A stretch of 64,000 nt of DNA from Bradyrhizobium sp. (GCF_027307225.1 NZ_DAHUXJ010000030.1:1-64000); one strand, 5' to 3'. Shown: positions 44,545-53,936, counted from the stretch's first letter. Numbers and translations: made by a program. Notes: generated by a model not told the origin, from the sequence alone.

Positions 44545-44690
44545 CCAGTGTGGCGGTTCAGCCGCAAGTTCGTCATAGGAACTTCAAATTCAAAGGGGCT
44601 GCTCAAATCAATCAGTTGCTAGCGCTCCTTTGATTCCGAAGTTCGCATCGGAGGTGCCGCAGTGGTTTGCGAACTTCGGAATCGGAGCTC
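44545..44690. repeat. CTAG-family hairpins: half H2 plus complete inner H1
   Basis: 44545-44605 is an H2 element whose left inner arm is deleted (only CATAGGAACTTCAAATTC remains). A linker and CTAG at 44619 lead into H1 in reverse orientation: inner arms GATTCCGAAGTTCGCA and TGCGAACTTCGGAATC. The last stem pair differs from other H1 copies on both sides (TA...TA to CA...TG), a compensated change. The 44439-44749 gap holds nothing else. Confidence 0.75.
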
Positions 44691-44749
44691 CACGTCGTGT
44701 TCACCAAATGCCGACCACGACCCGTCGGCTGAAGGATTCTCCTGAAAGC

Positions 44750-45955
44750 ATGTCACGCCAGGAACGGGCCGGTTGCCGGAACAGCTTGAAGACGCCAACG
44801 CGCCGGCGGATCGCTTGGGGCATCCTGGCTGCGGTATTGTTTGCCGCACCGGTCGATGCGCTGGCGCAATCCGCGCGCGCCGGCGCGGCGAGCGCGCACA
44901 ACGAAGCGGTTCCCCGGAAACAGGTATCGGAGAATCGGTACACCGCCGGATTCATCACGGGGCCGCCTTACAGTACCGAATTCGCGATGGTGCAGGACAT
45001 CGCGACCGTGCTGGCGAGCGGCCAGAAAACCGGTCCGCACGGCGAGGTCGCGCTGCGGGTGCTTCCGATGGTGGGAACCGGCGGGGTCCGCAACATATCG
45101 GACCTGCTTACCTTGGCGGGCGCGGACATGGCCATCGCGCCGGTGGTTCTGGTCGACCGGCTACGCGACGCAAAGACGTTCGGGGATATCAACCACAAGC
45201 TCGTCTATATCACCCTGCTTCACACCGAAGAGTTCCATCTTCTCGTCCGGCCGGAAATCAAAAGCCTTGACGACCTCGCCGGCAAGACGGTCAGTCTGGG
45301 CGAGGCGGACAGCACCGAAGACGTGCTCGGGCGCGAAGCTTTCGACACCCTGGGCGTGAAGGTCAACGCCGTGAATCTCGGCCTCGACGCCGCGCTCGAG
45401 CGGATGCGGCGCGGGCAGGCATCGGCGGTGCTGCTGTTGTCGGGAAAGCCGATCAAACCGCTGCTCGCGCTCAACACGCGGCTCGACAATCTCCGCTTGC
45501 TGCCGATTCCGTATTCGCAGTCGCTGCAGCGCGAATTCCTGCCGTCGACGCTCGATCACGCCGACTATCCGAACATCATCGCGGATGGCCAAAAGGTCGA
45601 GACGATCGCGATCCAGTCCGCGCTCTTCGCCTACAACTGGCCGGCGGGGAGCCCGCGGTACGACTTGCTGGAGAACTTCACCCGCAGCTTCTTTTCGCGC
45701 TTTTCCGAATTTCTCGGCGACGGCCATGCCGCGAAATGGCGCGAGGTGAATCTCGCGGCACGGCTGCCGGGGTGGCAGCGCTTCGGCCCCGCCGAGCACT
45801 GGCTCAATCTGCAATCGATGGGAGCCGACGCCGCCCGCAACGGCAGCGGTAATGCGGGTAGCGCGCCTAATCCGGCCGCCAATTCGTCCGAGCAAAGAGA
45901 CCAACTGTTCAGGGAGTTCCTGCAATGGCGAGATCGGCAGCAGCAGGGCAAGTGA
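44750..45955 (+). CDS. TAXI-family TRAP transporter solute-binding protein
   Basis: 401 residues. The signal sequence (RRRIAWGILAAVLFAAPVDA) is followed by the TAXI pattern GFITGPPYSTEFAMVQDIAT, VGTGGVRNISDLLTLAGADM, HLLVRPEIKSLDDLAGKTVS and an NIIADGQKVETIAIQSALFAYN segment. It binds an unknown small organic anion in the periplasm. No TRAP permease (fused 4TM-12TM) is adjacent, so it is an orphan. The open frame extends to 44630 inside a hairpin; 44750 or 44708 are plausible starts. It overlaps the next gene by 31 bp. Confidence 0.82.
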   Translation: MSRQERAGCRNSLKTPTRRRIAWGILAAVLFAAPVDALAQSARAGAASAHNEAVPRKQVSENRYTAGFITGPPYSTEFAMVQDIATVLASGQKTGPHGEVALRVLPMVGTGGVRNISDLLTLAGADMAIAPVVLVDRLRDAKTFGDINHKLVYITLLHTEEFHLLVRPEIKSLDDLAGKTVSLGEADSTEDVLGREAFDTLGVKVNAVNLGLDAALERMRRGQASAVLLLSGKPIKPLLALNTRLDNLRLLPIPYSQSLQREFLPSTLDHADYPNIIADGQKVETIAIQSALFAYNWPAGSPRYDLLENFTRSFFSRFSEFLGDGHAAKWREVNLAARLPGWQRFGPAEHWLNLQSMGADAARNGSGNAGSAPNPAANSSEQRDQLFREFLQWRDRQQQGK

Positions 45956-46698
45956 GCGCGGGCAAACAGGGCTGCGCGCGCTGCCGGACGATAATGATCG
46001 CCGCGGCGTTGATCGTTGCGCTCGGCTCATTCGCCGATGTGCATCAGGCCAACGCGCAATATGTTCCGATGGCGCCCCCTCAGCGGCCGCCCTACCCGAC
46101 TTACCCGCCATATCCATATGCAACACAGCCTCCAGGCCAGGTGGCGGAGCCTGCCGTAACGCGAGGGAGGGTGGAGCGCGCCGATACCCGACGTCGCGTC
46201 GGCCGGCTGCACCGGAAACCGCGCGAACTCGTTCCGGGAAAGCGGGCGGTCGCCGAAAGAGGAAACGTTTCGAGAAGCGGGAGGAATGTCGGGAGAAACG
46301 AGAGGAAGGTCAGGCGAGCAGCGAGCCAGAGGACGCCTGTCAAGCCAGTCGAAAACCAGCGCGAGGCCGCCGCGAAAAACGGATACAAGCGGGTCAGCGA
46401 TCTCGTGAATTTTCCGAAATTTTTCCCTGGGCTGGGTATTATCTACGTCAAGCCGGACACGTTGCCGACGGGGCCGTATCTGTGCTTCGACCGCAAGGAC
46501 CAGTTGGTCGCGACCGTGTACATGGTCTCGATCAACGACATCGACGATCACAAGGCGCTCGATGCGGCCGGGGTTTCCGGTCCCGTCGATCACGTGAGCT
46601 TCTACTTCAACCCGGGCCATCCCGGCATGGACATGCCGCACTACCATTTCGTGATCTGGCATGTGTCCAAGAAGGACGAGGCGCGCGTCGCCCAGTGA
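45925..46698 (+). CDS. Secreted protein of unknown function with basic linker
   Basis: 257 residues. A membrane/signal segment (MIAAALIVALGSFADVHQANA, split from a Cys-containing N-terminus) is followed by a Pro/Tyr-rich stretch (PPQRPPYPTYPPYPYATQPP), a very basic region to ~150, and a compact C-terminal domain (YKRVSDLVNFPKFFPGLGII, then PYLCFDRKDQLVATVYMVS) ending MDMPHYHFVIWHV. The His cluster HYHF...H could bind metal. It overlaps the TAXI gene by 31 bp, so co-translation is likely. No family recognised. Confidence 0.65.
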   Translation: MARSAAAGQVSAGKQGCARCRTIMIAAALIVALGSFADVHQANAQYVPMAPPQRPPYPTYPPYPYATQPPGQVAEPAVTRGRVERADTRRRVGRLHRKPRELVPGKRAVAERGNVSRSGRNVGRNERKVRRAASQRTPVKPVENQREAAAKNGYKRVSDLVNFPKFFPGLGIIYVKPDTLPTGPYLCFDRKDQLVATVYMVSINDIDDHKALDAAGVSGPVDHVSFYFNPGHPGMDMPHYHFVIWHVSKKDEARVAQ

Positions 46699-46749
46699 CG
46701 CGCGATGGCCGCCGGGTCGTCACGATCCAGCGGCCACGGGGCACTCCGA

Positions 46750-48081
46750 TCAAGGCCTGTCGTGCTCCTCGGAAATGTCCTTGTTGGTGTAGTCGGGCAT
46801 CAACGAGGTCGCGATGATGCTTACGATCGCGCAGAACAGAATATAGAACGCGATCGTGTAGCCGGATCCGGTAGCCGCGAACAAGGCGGTCGCGATCAAC
46901 GGCGCCGGCCCGCCGGAGATGATCGAGGAGAGCTGGTAGCCGATTGAGCTGCCGCTGTAGCGCAGCCGCGGGGTGAAGCACTCGGCGATCAGCGCCGCCT
47001 GCGGGCCATACATCAGGTCGTGCGGCACGAATGAAAGCACGATCGCGAAGAAGACCAACACTGGCGCCGCCGTATTCATCATGGTGAAATAGACAAAGCC
47101 GAACAGCCCGGTCAGGACCGAACCGATCAGATACATGCGCTTGCGGCCGATGCGATCCGACAGGTATCCGGCGAACGGAACGGTGAAGAGCGAGATGACG
47201 CCCGCGCAGATCAGGCAGATGAGAAGGAAGTCGCGATCCTGATGGATGACCTGGGTGCCGTAGGCGAAGACAAAGGCGAGATAGATATAGGCCGGCGCCT
47301 GCTCGGCCATCCGCGCCAGCGCCGCGAGAATGATCGATCGCGGTTGACGCTTGATCACCTCGAGGACCGGTACGCGTTCGACACGGTTTTCGGCCACGAT
47401 CCGCCGGAACGTCGGCGTCTCCATGATGCCGAGGCGGATGTAAAGCCCGATCGCGATCATCACGATCGAGAGCAGGAACGGAATCCGCCAGCCCCAGACC
47501 AAAAATTGATCGCCGGAAATGCGGCTGAACACGAGCACCGCGATGTTGGCGAGCAACAGCCCGGCGGGAGCGCCGAACTGCGGCCAGGAAGCGATGAAGC
47601 CGCGGTGCTTGTTGGTCCGCGCCCACTCCATCGAGAGCAACACCGACCCGCCCCACTCGCCGCCGACACCGATGCCCTGGACAAAGCGGATGACGGTCAG
47701 GATGACGGCGCCCCAGATGCCGACCTGGCTATAGGTCGGGACGAGGCCGACCGCGGCGGTGGCAATTCCGGTCAGCAGCAAGGTGGCAATCAGCGCTGCC
47801 TTGCGGCCGATGCGGTCGCCATAATGACCGAAGATCGCGGCACCGATCGGCCGGGCAATGAATCCGACGGTGTAGACGGCGAACGCCTCGAGCACGCCAA
47901 CGAGGGGATCTGACTTGGGAAAGAAAAGCTTGCCGAAGACCAGACCGGTTACCGTGCTGTAGAGCAGGAAATCGTACCATTCGATGGTGGTGCCCACCGT
48001 GCTGGCGATCATGGCGCGACGCAGTTGCGCCCGGTGGTCGGCTTCCGGCAATGGGGCGGCTGTGATGTCCAACGTCGTCAT
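46750..48081 (-). CDS. MFS transporter, metabolite:H+ symporter (MHS) family
   Basis: 443 residues, about 12 helices. VGTTIEWYDFLLYSTVTGLV at the first helix, GHYGDRIGRKAAL (motif A), RFVQGIGVGGEWGGSVLL and RFR-like TPRLRYSGSSIGYQLSS are hallmarks of the MHS group (ProP, ShiA, KgtP). Substrate unknown, an organic acid or osmolyte. AAGGAG precedes ATG 48081. The upstream region contains two CTAG-family hairpins. Confidence 0.9.
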   Translation of the reverse strand: MTTLDITAAPLPEADHRAQLRRAMIASTVGTTIEWYDFLLYSTVTGLVFGKLFFPKSDPLVGVLEAFAVYTVGFIARPIGAAIFGHYGDRIGRKAALIATLLLTGIATAAVGLVPTYSQVGIWGAVILTVIRFVQGIGVGGEWGGSVLLSMEWARTNKHRGFIASWPQFGAPAGLLLANIAVLVFSRISGDQFLVWGWRIPFLLSIVMIAIGLYIRLGIMETPTFRRIVAENRVERVPVLEVIKRQPRSIILAALARMAEQAPAYIYLAFVFAYGTQVIHQDRDFLLICLICAGVISLFTVPFAGYLSDRIGRKRMYLIGSVLTGLFGFVYFTMMNTAAPVLVFFAIVLSFVPHDLMYGPQAALIAECFTPRLRYSGSSIGYQLSSIISGGPAPLIATALFAATGSGYTIAFYILFCAIVSIIATSLMPDYTNKDISEEHDRP

Positions 48082-48237
48082 ATGAATCTCCTTGGCACCC
48101 ATCAGGCGGGCACCTGCTGGAAGGCGTTTCATCTCCACCCAAGAAGGTGGATGCTGGCATCGACTGCTATTTTCTTGTTTGGCCGGGGCGGCAGCGTCAC
48201 GGCGCATGCCACCCGTGTCGGCTTTCGAAAGCCGATC

Positions 48238-48315
48238 CTAGTGCGGTGAATTTGAAGTTCCTATCAGTTTCGCGGTAACCTCGTCATAGGAACTTCAAAT
48301 TCGAACCCGCACTAG
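48238..48315. repeat. CTAG-bounded hairpin, type H2 (reverse)
   Basis: 78 bp. Outer arms CTAGTGCGG and CCGCACTAG, inner arms GAATTTGAAGTTCCTAT and ATAGGAACTTCAAATTC, ~20-nt loop. Reverse-oriented copy of 53783-53860 (same length). It is followed by a 14-bp linker and an H1 copy. Confidence 0.85.
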
Positions 48316-48329
48316 AATCACACAATTGG

Positions 48330-48404
48330 CTAGTGCTCCTTTGATTCCGAAGTTCGTAAACGTGGAACCGCAATATGGTACGAACTTCGGAATCGGAGCA
48401 CTAG
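48330..48404. repeat. CTAG-bounded hairpin, type H1 (reverse)
   Basis: 75 bp. Outer arms CTAGTGCTCC and GGAGCACTAG, inner arms GATTCCGAAGTTCGTA and TACGAACTTCGGAATC, with a 3-nt AAA bulge on one side. Copies at 53695 and 55975. The rest of the 48082-48656 gap (48405-48656) shows no feature besides the downstream gene's leader. Confidence 0.85.
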
Positions 48405-48656
48405 ATGGCGAGCGGCGCCAACCGTTCGCCATCACGGGAGCGAACAACCCTCAAGGGACACGGTCCTACAACTCCGGAAATCTAGCCCCGCGGTGCGCCC
48501 CGTAAATTCGACCTTGGTCTGCGATAAGCCTGCGCCGGGTGTCGCCTGGGGGTGTTGCGGAAGGGCCGCGCAGTCGCCGCCCGTTGGCGCTTTCAACTTC
48601 CAAACGGCAAGCATAGACTTGCTCGCGTAATCCGCGTAACAGCGTATCCCGAGGAG

Positions 48657-50336
48657 ATGATGGGCGAGGCCAAAACCGATTACGAGGTGATTGTCGTCGG
48701 CGCCGGCGTGGCGGGCATTTACCAGATCAAGCGGCTGGTCGATCTCGGCATCGACGCCACCGTTCTCGAATCGGCGCCCGATCTCGGCGGCACCTGGTAT
48801 TGGAATCGTTATCCCGGCTGCCGGTTCGATTCCGAGAGCTACACCTACGGCTTCTCGTTCTCCCGCGAACTGCTCGACGAGTGGCACTGGAAGGAGCACT
48901 TCTCCAGCCAAGGCGAGAATTTGCGCTACCTTAATTACGTCGCCGACAAATTCGATCTCCGCAGACATATGCAGTTCAACTGCAAGGTCGAGGCGATGCA
49001 GTTCGATGAGGCGCGCGACCTCTGGCAACTGAAGATTTCAGACGGTCGCACGCTGACGTGCCGCTTCGTGAGCCTTGCGATCGGCCTGCTGTCCGCGCCG
49101 ACCATGCCGAAGCTGGAAGGCATCGCTGACTTCAAGGGCCGCTCATTCCACACCTTCTATTGGCCGCACGAGGGTGTCGATCTCGCCGGCAAGCGAGTGG
49201 CCGTGATCGGCACCGGCGCCACCGCCATTCAGTTGATCGGCGAAATCGCCGACAAGGTAGGCCAACTCACCGTATTCCAGCGCCGGCCAAACTGGAGTGC
49301 GCCGCTCAACAACAGCGCGATCTCCGCCGATGAAATGGCCGGCATTCGCGCGCGCTATGACGAGATCTTTGCCGCTTGCGCGCTGACGCCGGGCAGCTTT
49401 CTGCATGCACCTCAGGATCGAGGCTTCTACGAGGTGAGCCGCGAGGAGCGGCTCAAGCTATGGGACAAACTCTATGACGAGCGCGGCTTCGGCATCTGGC
49501 TTGCGAATTTCCGCGATATCTTCATGGATGAAGCCGCCAACGCCGAACTGTCGGACTATATCGCCGACCGCATCCGCCGCCGGGTCAGGGATCCCAGGGT
49601 TGCCGAAAAGCTGATTCCGAAGGATCACGGCTTTGGCGTGCAGCGCCTTCCGCTGGAGACGAAGTATCTCGAGGCCTATAACCGCGACAACGTACACCTC
49701 GTCGATCTCAGCGAAACACCGCTCGTTCGCGTCACCGGGAACGGCTTGCGCACGACGGAACGCGACTACGAATTCGACATCATCGTCTACGCCACCGGAT
49801 TTGATGCCATCACCGGCGCCTTCGATCTGATCGATATCCGCGGCGTCGGCGGCGAACGGCTGGCGGCAAAATGGAAGGATGCGCCGTCGACTTTCCTTGG
49901 TCTGCTGATCCACGGCTTTCCGAACCTCTTGATGCCGACGGGTCCGCAAAGCGCATCCGCTTCGACGAATTTCCCGCGCGGAATCGAGAACAACGTCAAC
50001 TGGTGCACGGACCTGCTGCAATATATGCGCGATCGCGGCTACACCCGCGCCGACGCCAGCCGCGAGGCCGAGGCGCGCTGGACCGCCTACGTCGCCAAGA
50101 CCTACGAGATCATGCTGATGCGCAAGGCCAAGTCGTGGTTCACCGGCTACAACTCCAACGTCGCCGGCCACGAGGAAGGCACCATCCGCTACTTCCTCTA
50201 CAACGGCGGCACGCCGAAATTTCGCGCGATCGCCAACGACGTCGCCGAGAAGGGCTATCAGGAGATCGCGTTCAGCGCGGGCGAACGTGTCGGCGTGCAG
50301 GCGCCGGCGGCTGGCGCATCGGCTGCTCGCTTGTGA
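48657..50336 (+). CDS. Flavin-dependent Baeyer-Villiger monooxygenase
   Basis: 559 residues. FAD motif VIVVGAGVAGIYQIKRL, LESAPDLGGTWYWNRYPGCR, the Baeyer-Villiger fingerprint FKGRSFHTFYWP (FxGxxxHxxxWP, residues 159-170) and the NADPH motif VAVIGTGATAIQL. It resembles cyclohexanone/phenylacetone monooxygenases that insert oxygen next to a ketone. ATG 48657 or 48660 follows GAGGAG. No partner esterase or alcohol dehydrogenase is adjacent, so the substrate cannot be inferred. Confidence 0.92.
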   Translation: MMGEAKTDYEVIVVGAGVAGIYQIKRLVDLGIDATVLESAPDLGGTWYWNRYPGCRFDSESYTYGFSFSRELLDEWHWKEHFSSQGENLRYLNYVADKFDLRRHMQFNCKVEAMQFDEARDLWQLKISDGRTLTCRFVSLAIGLLSAPTMPKLEGIADFKGRSFHTFYWPHEGVDLAGKRVAVIGTGATAIQLIGEIADKVGQLTVFQRRPNWSAPLNNSAISADEMAGIRARYDEIFAACALTPGSFLHAPQDRGFYEVSREERLKLWDKLYDERGFGIWLANFRDIFMDEAANAELSDYIADRIRRRVRDPRVAEKLIPKDHGFGVQRLPLETKYLEAYNRDNVHLVDLSETPLVRVTGNGLRTTERDYEFDIIVYATGFDAITGAFDLIDIRGVGGERLAAKWKDAPSTFLGLLIHGFPNLLMPTGPQSASASTNFPRGIENNVNWCTDLLQYMRDRGYTRADASREAEARWTAYVAKTYEIMLMRKAKSWFTGYNSNVAGHEEGTIRYFLYNGGTPKFRAIANDVAEKGYQEIAFSAGERVGVQAPAAGASAARL

Positions 50337-50381
50337 ACTTCAGCGCATTTCCTGCTGACCGGTGTGGGGCCTGCGGCGCCG

Positions 50382-53300
50382 CTACTCCGCGGCGTGTTCG
50401 ATGTCATCCTCCGCTCCGGAGTCATCGGGCCTCCTGCTCCGGGTCCAGCGCGACAGCGCGTTGGAGAACGTATCGAGATAGAGATAGACCACCGGCGTCG
50501 TGAACAGTGTCAGCGCCTGGCTGACGACCAGGCCGCCGACCATGGCATAGCCAAGCGGCTGGCGGATCTCCGATCCGGTGCCGGTGCCGAGCATCAACGG
50601 TACGCCGCCGAGCAGTGCCGCCATCGTGGTCATCATGATGGGACGGAAGCGCAGGATGGCGGCCTGCCGGATCGACTGCTGCGGCGTGAGATGCTGGTCC
50701 CGCTCCGCGGCAATCGCGAAGTCGACCATCATGATGCCGTTCTTCTTGACGATGCCGATCAGCAGAATGATTCCAATGAGCGCAATAAGGCTGAAATCGA
50801 AGCCGAAGGCCATCAGGATCATCAGCGCGCCGACGCCGGCTGACGGCAGCGTCGAAAGAATCGTCAGCGGATGGATGTAGCTCTCATAGAGTATGCCAAG
50901 GATCAGATAGACCACCACCAGTGCAGCGAGGATCAGCAGCGGCACCGTGCCGAGCGACTGCTGGAATGCCTGCGCCGTTCCCTGGAAGCTCGAGCTCAGC
51001 GTCGCCGGCGCGCCCATTGTATCCATCGCGGCCTGCACGGCGCCGGTCGCTTGTCCGAGCGCAACCCCCTGGGCGAGATTGAAGCTGATGGTGACGGCGG
51101 GAAACTGTCCCTGGTGGGCGATGGCGAGCGGCCGCACCGGCACGCTGGTCCATTTGCAGAAGACCGATAGCGGCACCTCAGCATTGCTGATCGGGGAACG
51201 GATATAAAGCTTGTCCAGCGTGTCGATCCTGCCCTGCAGCTCGGGCAGGATTTCCTCGATCACGTGATAGCTGTTGAGCTGGGTGAAATATTGCGTGATC
51301 TGGCGCTGGCCGAACGCGTCGTAGAGGGTGTCGTCGATCAGCTGCGGGGTGATGCCGTAGCGTGCTGCGGTGTCGCGATTGATTTCCAATTGCAGGGTCG
51401 TTCCCTCGGTCTGCTGGTCGGTCGCGACATCGCGCAATTGCGGCAGGGTCTCCATCCTGGCCAGGATTTTCGGCCCCCACTGGTTCAACTCGTCGAGGTT
51501 GGCGTCCTGTAGCGTGAATTCGAACTGGGTTCGCGTGGCGCGGCCGCCGAGGCGCACGTCCTGCGTGGCTTGCATATAGAGTGTCGCTCCCTCGACCTTC
51601 GCAAGCTTCGGCCTCAGCCGCGCGATGATGTGCTGGGCGTCGGCGTCACGCTCGTCGTGCGGCTTGAGCGTGATGTACAACCTCCCCGAATTGAGCGCCG
51701 TGCCGCCGCCACCAATGAACATCGCTATGCCTTCGACGGCAGGATCTTCCTGAACGATCTTGTTGAGCTGCTCCTGGTGCTGCTTCATCGCCTCAAAGGA
51801 GATATCCTGCGACGCTTGGGAAACTCCGGTCAGAAAGCCATTGTCCTGTTGCGGAAAAAAACCCTTCGGAATGATCGTGAAGAGGTAGACGGAAAGCCCG
51901 ACGGTGACGAAGAATATGGCAAGCGTTGTCCTGCGCCAGCCGAGGGCGAGATCGAGGCCACGCTCGTAGGCATGCAGCATCCGATCGAACAGGCGTTCGC
52001 TCCATTGGTAGAACCGCCCGTGCCGGGTCTCGCTGTGGGCGCGCAGAAAGCGCGAGGCCATCATCGGCGTCAACGTCAGCGACACCATCATCGACACGAA
52101 GATGGCCATCGCCAGCGTCACCGCGAATTCGCGGAACAGCCGGCCGATGACGCCCCCCATCAGCAGCAGCGGGATCAGGACCGCGACCAGCGACACGCTG
52201 ATCGAGACGATGGTGAAGCCGATCTCGCTTGCGCCCTTGAATGCCGCCGCGAGCGGCTTTTCACCATGCTCGACGTAGCGGGTGATGTTCTCCAGCATCA
52301 CGATGGCGTCGTCGACCACGAAACCTACCGCGATCGTCAGCGCCATCAGCGACAGATTGTCGATCGTATAGCCGAACACCCACATCAGCGCGCAGGCGCC
52401 GAGCAGCGCCAGGGGCACGGTGACCGCGGGAATCACCGTCGCCCAGAAGCTGCGCAGGAAGATGAAGATCACCATGATCACCAGGAAGATCGTGATCAGG
52501 AGCGTGATCTGCACGTCTTCGACCGCGGCACGGATCGTCAGCGTGCGGTCGCTGATGATCTTGATCTTGATCGCGGGCGGTATAGCCGCCACCAGGCGCG
52601 GCAACTGCGCCTTGATCTTGTCGACGGTGTCGATGACATTGGCGCCGGGCTGCTTGAAGATGACGAGGAAGACGCCGCGCTTGCCGTCCGCCCATGCAGC
52701 CTGCTTCATGTCCTCGGGCGCCGCGACGGCCTGGCCAATATCGCGAACCCGCAACGGCCCGCCATTGCGGTACGCGATGATGGTGTCGTTCCACTTGTCG
52801 GCGTCGAGCAGCTGGTCGTTGGCGTAGATCGTAAAGGCCCGCTTCGGTCCGTCGATGTTGCCCTTCGGGCTGTCGACGGTATTGGCCGCGAGCTGGATGC
52901 GCACGTCCTCGAGCGACAGGCCCTTCGCGACCAGTTTGGCGGGATCGACCTGGATCCGGATCGACGGCTTCTGCTGACCGCCGATATACACTTGCGCGAC
53001 CCCGGAGATCTGGCTGATCTGCTGTCCGAGCTGGATGTCGATCGCATCGCTCAGGTGGATCAGCGGCACCGTGTCCGAGGTCGCCGACAACAGCATGATC
53101 GGCGCGTCGGACGGGTTGACCTTGCGATAGGTTGGGGGCGACGGCAGATTCTTCGGCAGCTGGCCGCTCGCGGCATTGATCGCGCCGAGGATGTCGTTGG
53201 CGGCGGCATCGATGCTGCGGTTGAGGTCGAACTGGATGGTAATCGCGGTCGACCCGAGCGAGCTCGTCGAGGTCATTTGCGCGATCCCGGGTATCTGCGC

Positions 53301-53519
53301 CAGCTGCCGTTCCAGCGGCTGCGCCACCGACGAGGCCATGGTTTCGGGGCTCGCGCCGGGCAGGCTCGCATTGACCTGGATGGTCGGGAAGTCGACCTGC
53401 GGCAGCGGCGCGACAGGCAGCAGCGGGTAGGAGACAAGACCGATGAACAGGATGCCCGCCATCAGCAACGACGTGCCGATCGGAAAGCGGATAAAGGGCG
53501 CCGATATGCCTTCAATCAT
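50382..53519 (-). CDS. RND efflux transporter, inner-membrane pump (MdtB/MdtC-like)
   Basis: 1045 residues, HAE1-type RND. It starts IEGISAPFIRFPIGTSLLMA, and has PQVDFPTIQVNASLPGASPE, the helix-4 proton-relay motif TIAVGFVVDDAIVMLENI with two Asp, and a second-half IGIVKKNGIMMVDFAI. Length and start fit the MdtB/MdtC/MuxB group, which works with a periplasmic adaptor. No adaptor or outer-membrane channel gene is adjacent. The ATG at 53519 has only a weak GAGAT site and a hairpin element begins 12 bp upstream, so native promoter sequence may have been displaced. Confidence 0.92.
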   Translation of the reverse strand: MIEGISAPFIRFPIGTSLLMAGILFIGLVSYPLLPVAPLPQVDFPTIQVNASLPGASPETMASSVAQPLERQLAQIPGIAQMTSTSSLGSTAITIQFDLNRSIDAAANDILGAINAASGQLPKNLPSPPTYRKVNPSDAPIMLLSATSDTVPLIHLSDAIDIQLGQQISQISGVAQVYIGGQQKPSIRIQVDPAKLVAKGLSLEDVRIQLAANTVDSPKGNIDGPKRAFTIYANDQLLDADKWNDTIIAYRNGGPLRVRDIGQAVAAPEDMKQAAWADGKRGVFLVIFKQPGANVIDTVDKIKAQLPRLVAAIPPAIKIKIISDRTLTIRAAVEDVQITLLITIFLVIMVIFIFLRSFWATVIPAVTVPLALLGACALMWVFGYTIDNLSLMALTIAVGFVVDDAIVMLENITRYVEHGEKPLAAAFKGASEIGFTIVSISVSLVAVLIPLLLMGGVIGRLFREFAVTLAMAIFVSMMVSLTLTPMMASRFLRAHSETRHGRFYQWSERLFDRMLHAYERGLDLALGWRRTTLAIFFVTVGLSVYLFTIIPKGFFPQQDNGFLTGVSQASQDISFEAMKQHQEQLNKIVQEDPAVEGIAMFIGGGGTALNSGRLYITLKPHDERDADAQHIIARLRPKLAKVEGATLYMQATQDVRLGGRATRTQFEFTLQDANLDELNQWGPKILARMETLPQLRDVATDQQTEGTTLQLEINRDTAARYGITPQLIDDTLYDAFGQRQITQYFTQLNSYHVIEEILPELQGRIDTLDKLYIRSPISNAEVPLSVFCKWTSVPVRPLAIAHQGQFPAVTISFNLAQGVALGQATGAVQAAMDTMGAPATLSSSFQGTAQAFQQSLGTVPLLILAALVVVYLILGILYESYIHPLTILSTLPSAGVGALMILMAFGFDFSLIALIGIILLIGIVKKNGIMMVDFAIAAERDQHLTPQQSIRQAAILRFRPIMMTTMAALLGGVPLMLGTGTGSEIRQPLGYAMVGGLVVSQALTLFTTPVVYLYLDTFSNALSRWTRSRRPDDSGAEDDIEHAAE

Positions 53520-53530
53520 GCCAGATCTCG

Positions 53531-53606
53531 CTAGTGTCCCGGTTCTGACATTCGTATCATATCGCGGCGGGTTCGTTTACGAATGTCAGAACCAAAGGGA
53601 CACTAG
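53531..53606. repeat. CTAG-bounded hairpin, type H3
   Basis: 76 bp. Outer arms CTAGTGTCCC and GGGACACTAG, inner arms GGTTCTGACATTCGTA and TACGAATGTCAGAACC, AAA bulge on the right, ~21-nt loop. First of six in an array; 12 bp upstream of the RND start codon. Confidence 0.85.
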
Positions 53607-53619
53607 CAACCATATGATT

Positions 53620-53694
53620 CTAGTGTGGCTTTGACTCTGACGTTCCTTCGGAGAACTCGCTGCAACACTGAAAGGAACGTCAGAGTCGCTACAC
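53620..53694. repeat. CTAG-family hairpin, type H4
   Basis: 75 bp. Outer arms CTAGTGTGGC and GCTACAC (imperfect), inner arms GACTCTGACGTTCCTT and AAGGAACGTCAGAGTC (perfect 16 bp). Separated from H3 by a 13-bp linker (CAACCATATGATT). Confidence 0.82.
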
Positions 53695-53768
53695 CAGTGC
53701 TCCGATTCCGAAGTTCGTACCATATTGCGGCTCCACGTTTACGAACTTCGGAATCAAAGGAGCACTAG
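53695..53768. repeat. CTAG-family hairpin, type H1
   Basis: 74 bp. Inner arms GATTCCGAAGTTCGTA and TACGAACTTCGGAATC, outer AGTGCTCC and GGAGCACTAG. It abuts H4 directly, with one base of the boundary CTAG missing. Followed by the linker CCAATTATTTGATT. Confidence 0.85.
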
Positions 53769-53782
53769 CCAATTATTTGATT

Positions 53783-53860
53783 CTAGTGCGGTTTAGAATT
53801 TGAAGTTCCTATGACGAGGTCACCGCGAAACTGATAGGAACTTCAAATTCACCGCACTAG
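53783..53860. repeat. CTAG-bounded hairpin, type H2
   Basis: 78 bp. Outer arms CTAGTGCGG and CCGCACTAG, inner arms GAATTTGAAGTTCCTAT and ATAGGAACTTCAAATTC. Its right CTAG is shared with the next element. Confidence 0.85.
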
Positions 53861-53936
53861 TGAAGTGGGCTTGACATTCGCTCCCCCATCCGGCCGTGAT
53901 CTCGCAACGCGAATGTCAAATCCTAAACTTCACTAG
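53857..53936. repeat. CTAG-bounded hairpin, type H5
   Basis: 80 bp. Outer arms CTAGTGAAG and CTTCACTAG, inner arms TTGACATTCGC and GCGAATGTCAA, with larger bulges. Related to 32217-32291. It shares CTAG (53857-53860) with H2. Confidence 0.82.

Noticed and set aside
44630..44749. N-terminal extension of the TAXI protein
   Set aside because: The extended frame begins at a TTG inside a hairpin repeat and has no signal-peptide logic; starts at 44708 or 44750 are better.
51570..53534. 654-codon open frame on the plus strand
   Set aside because: It is the exact antisense of the RND pump gene, is His/Arg/Asp-rich without domain pattern, and arises from high G+C codon bias.
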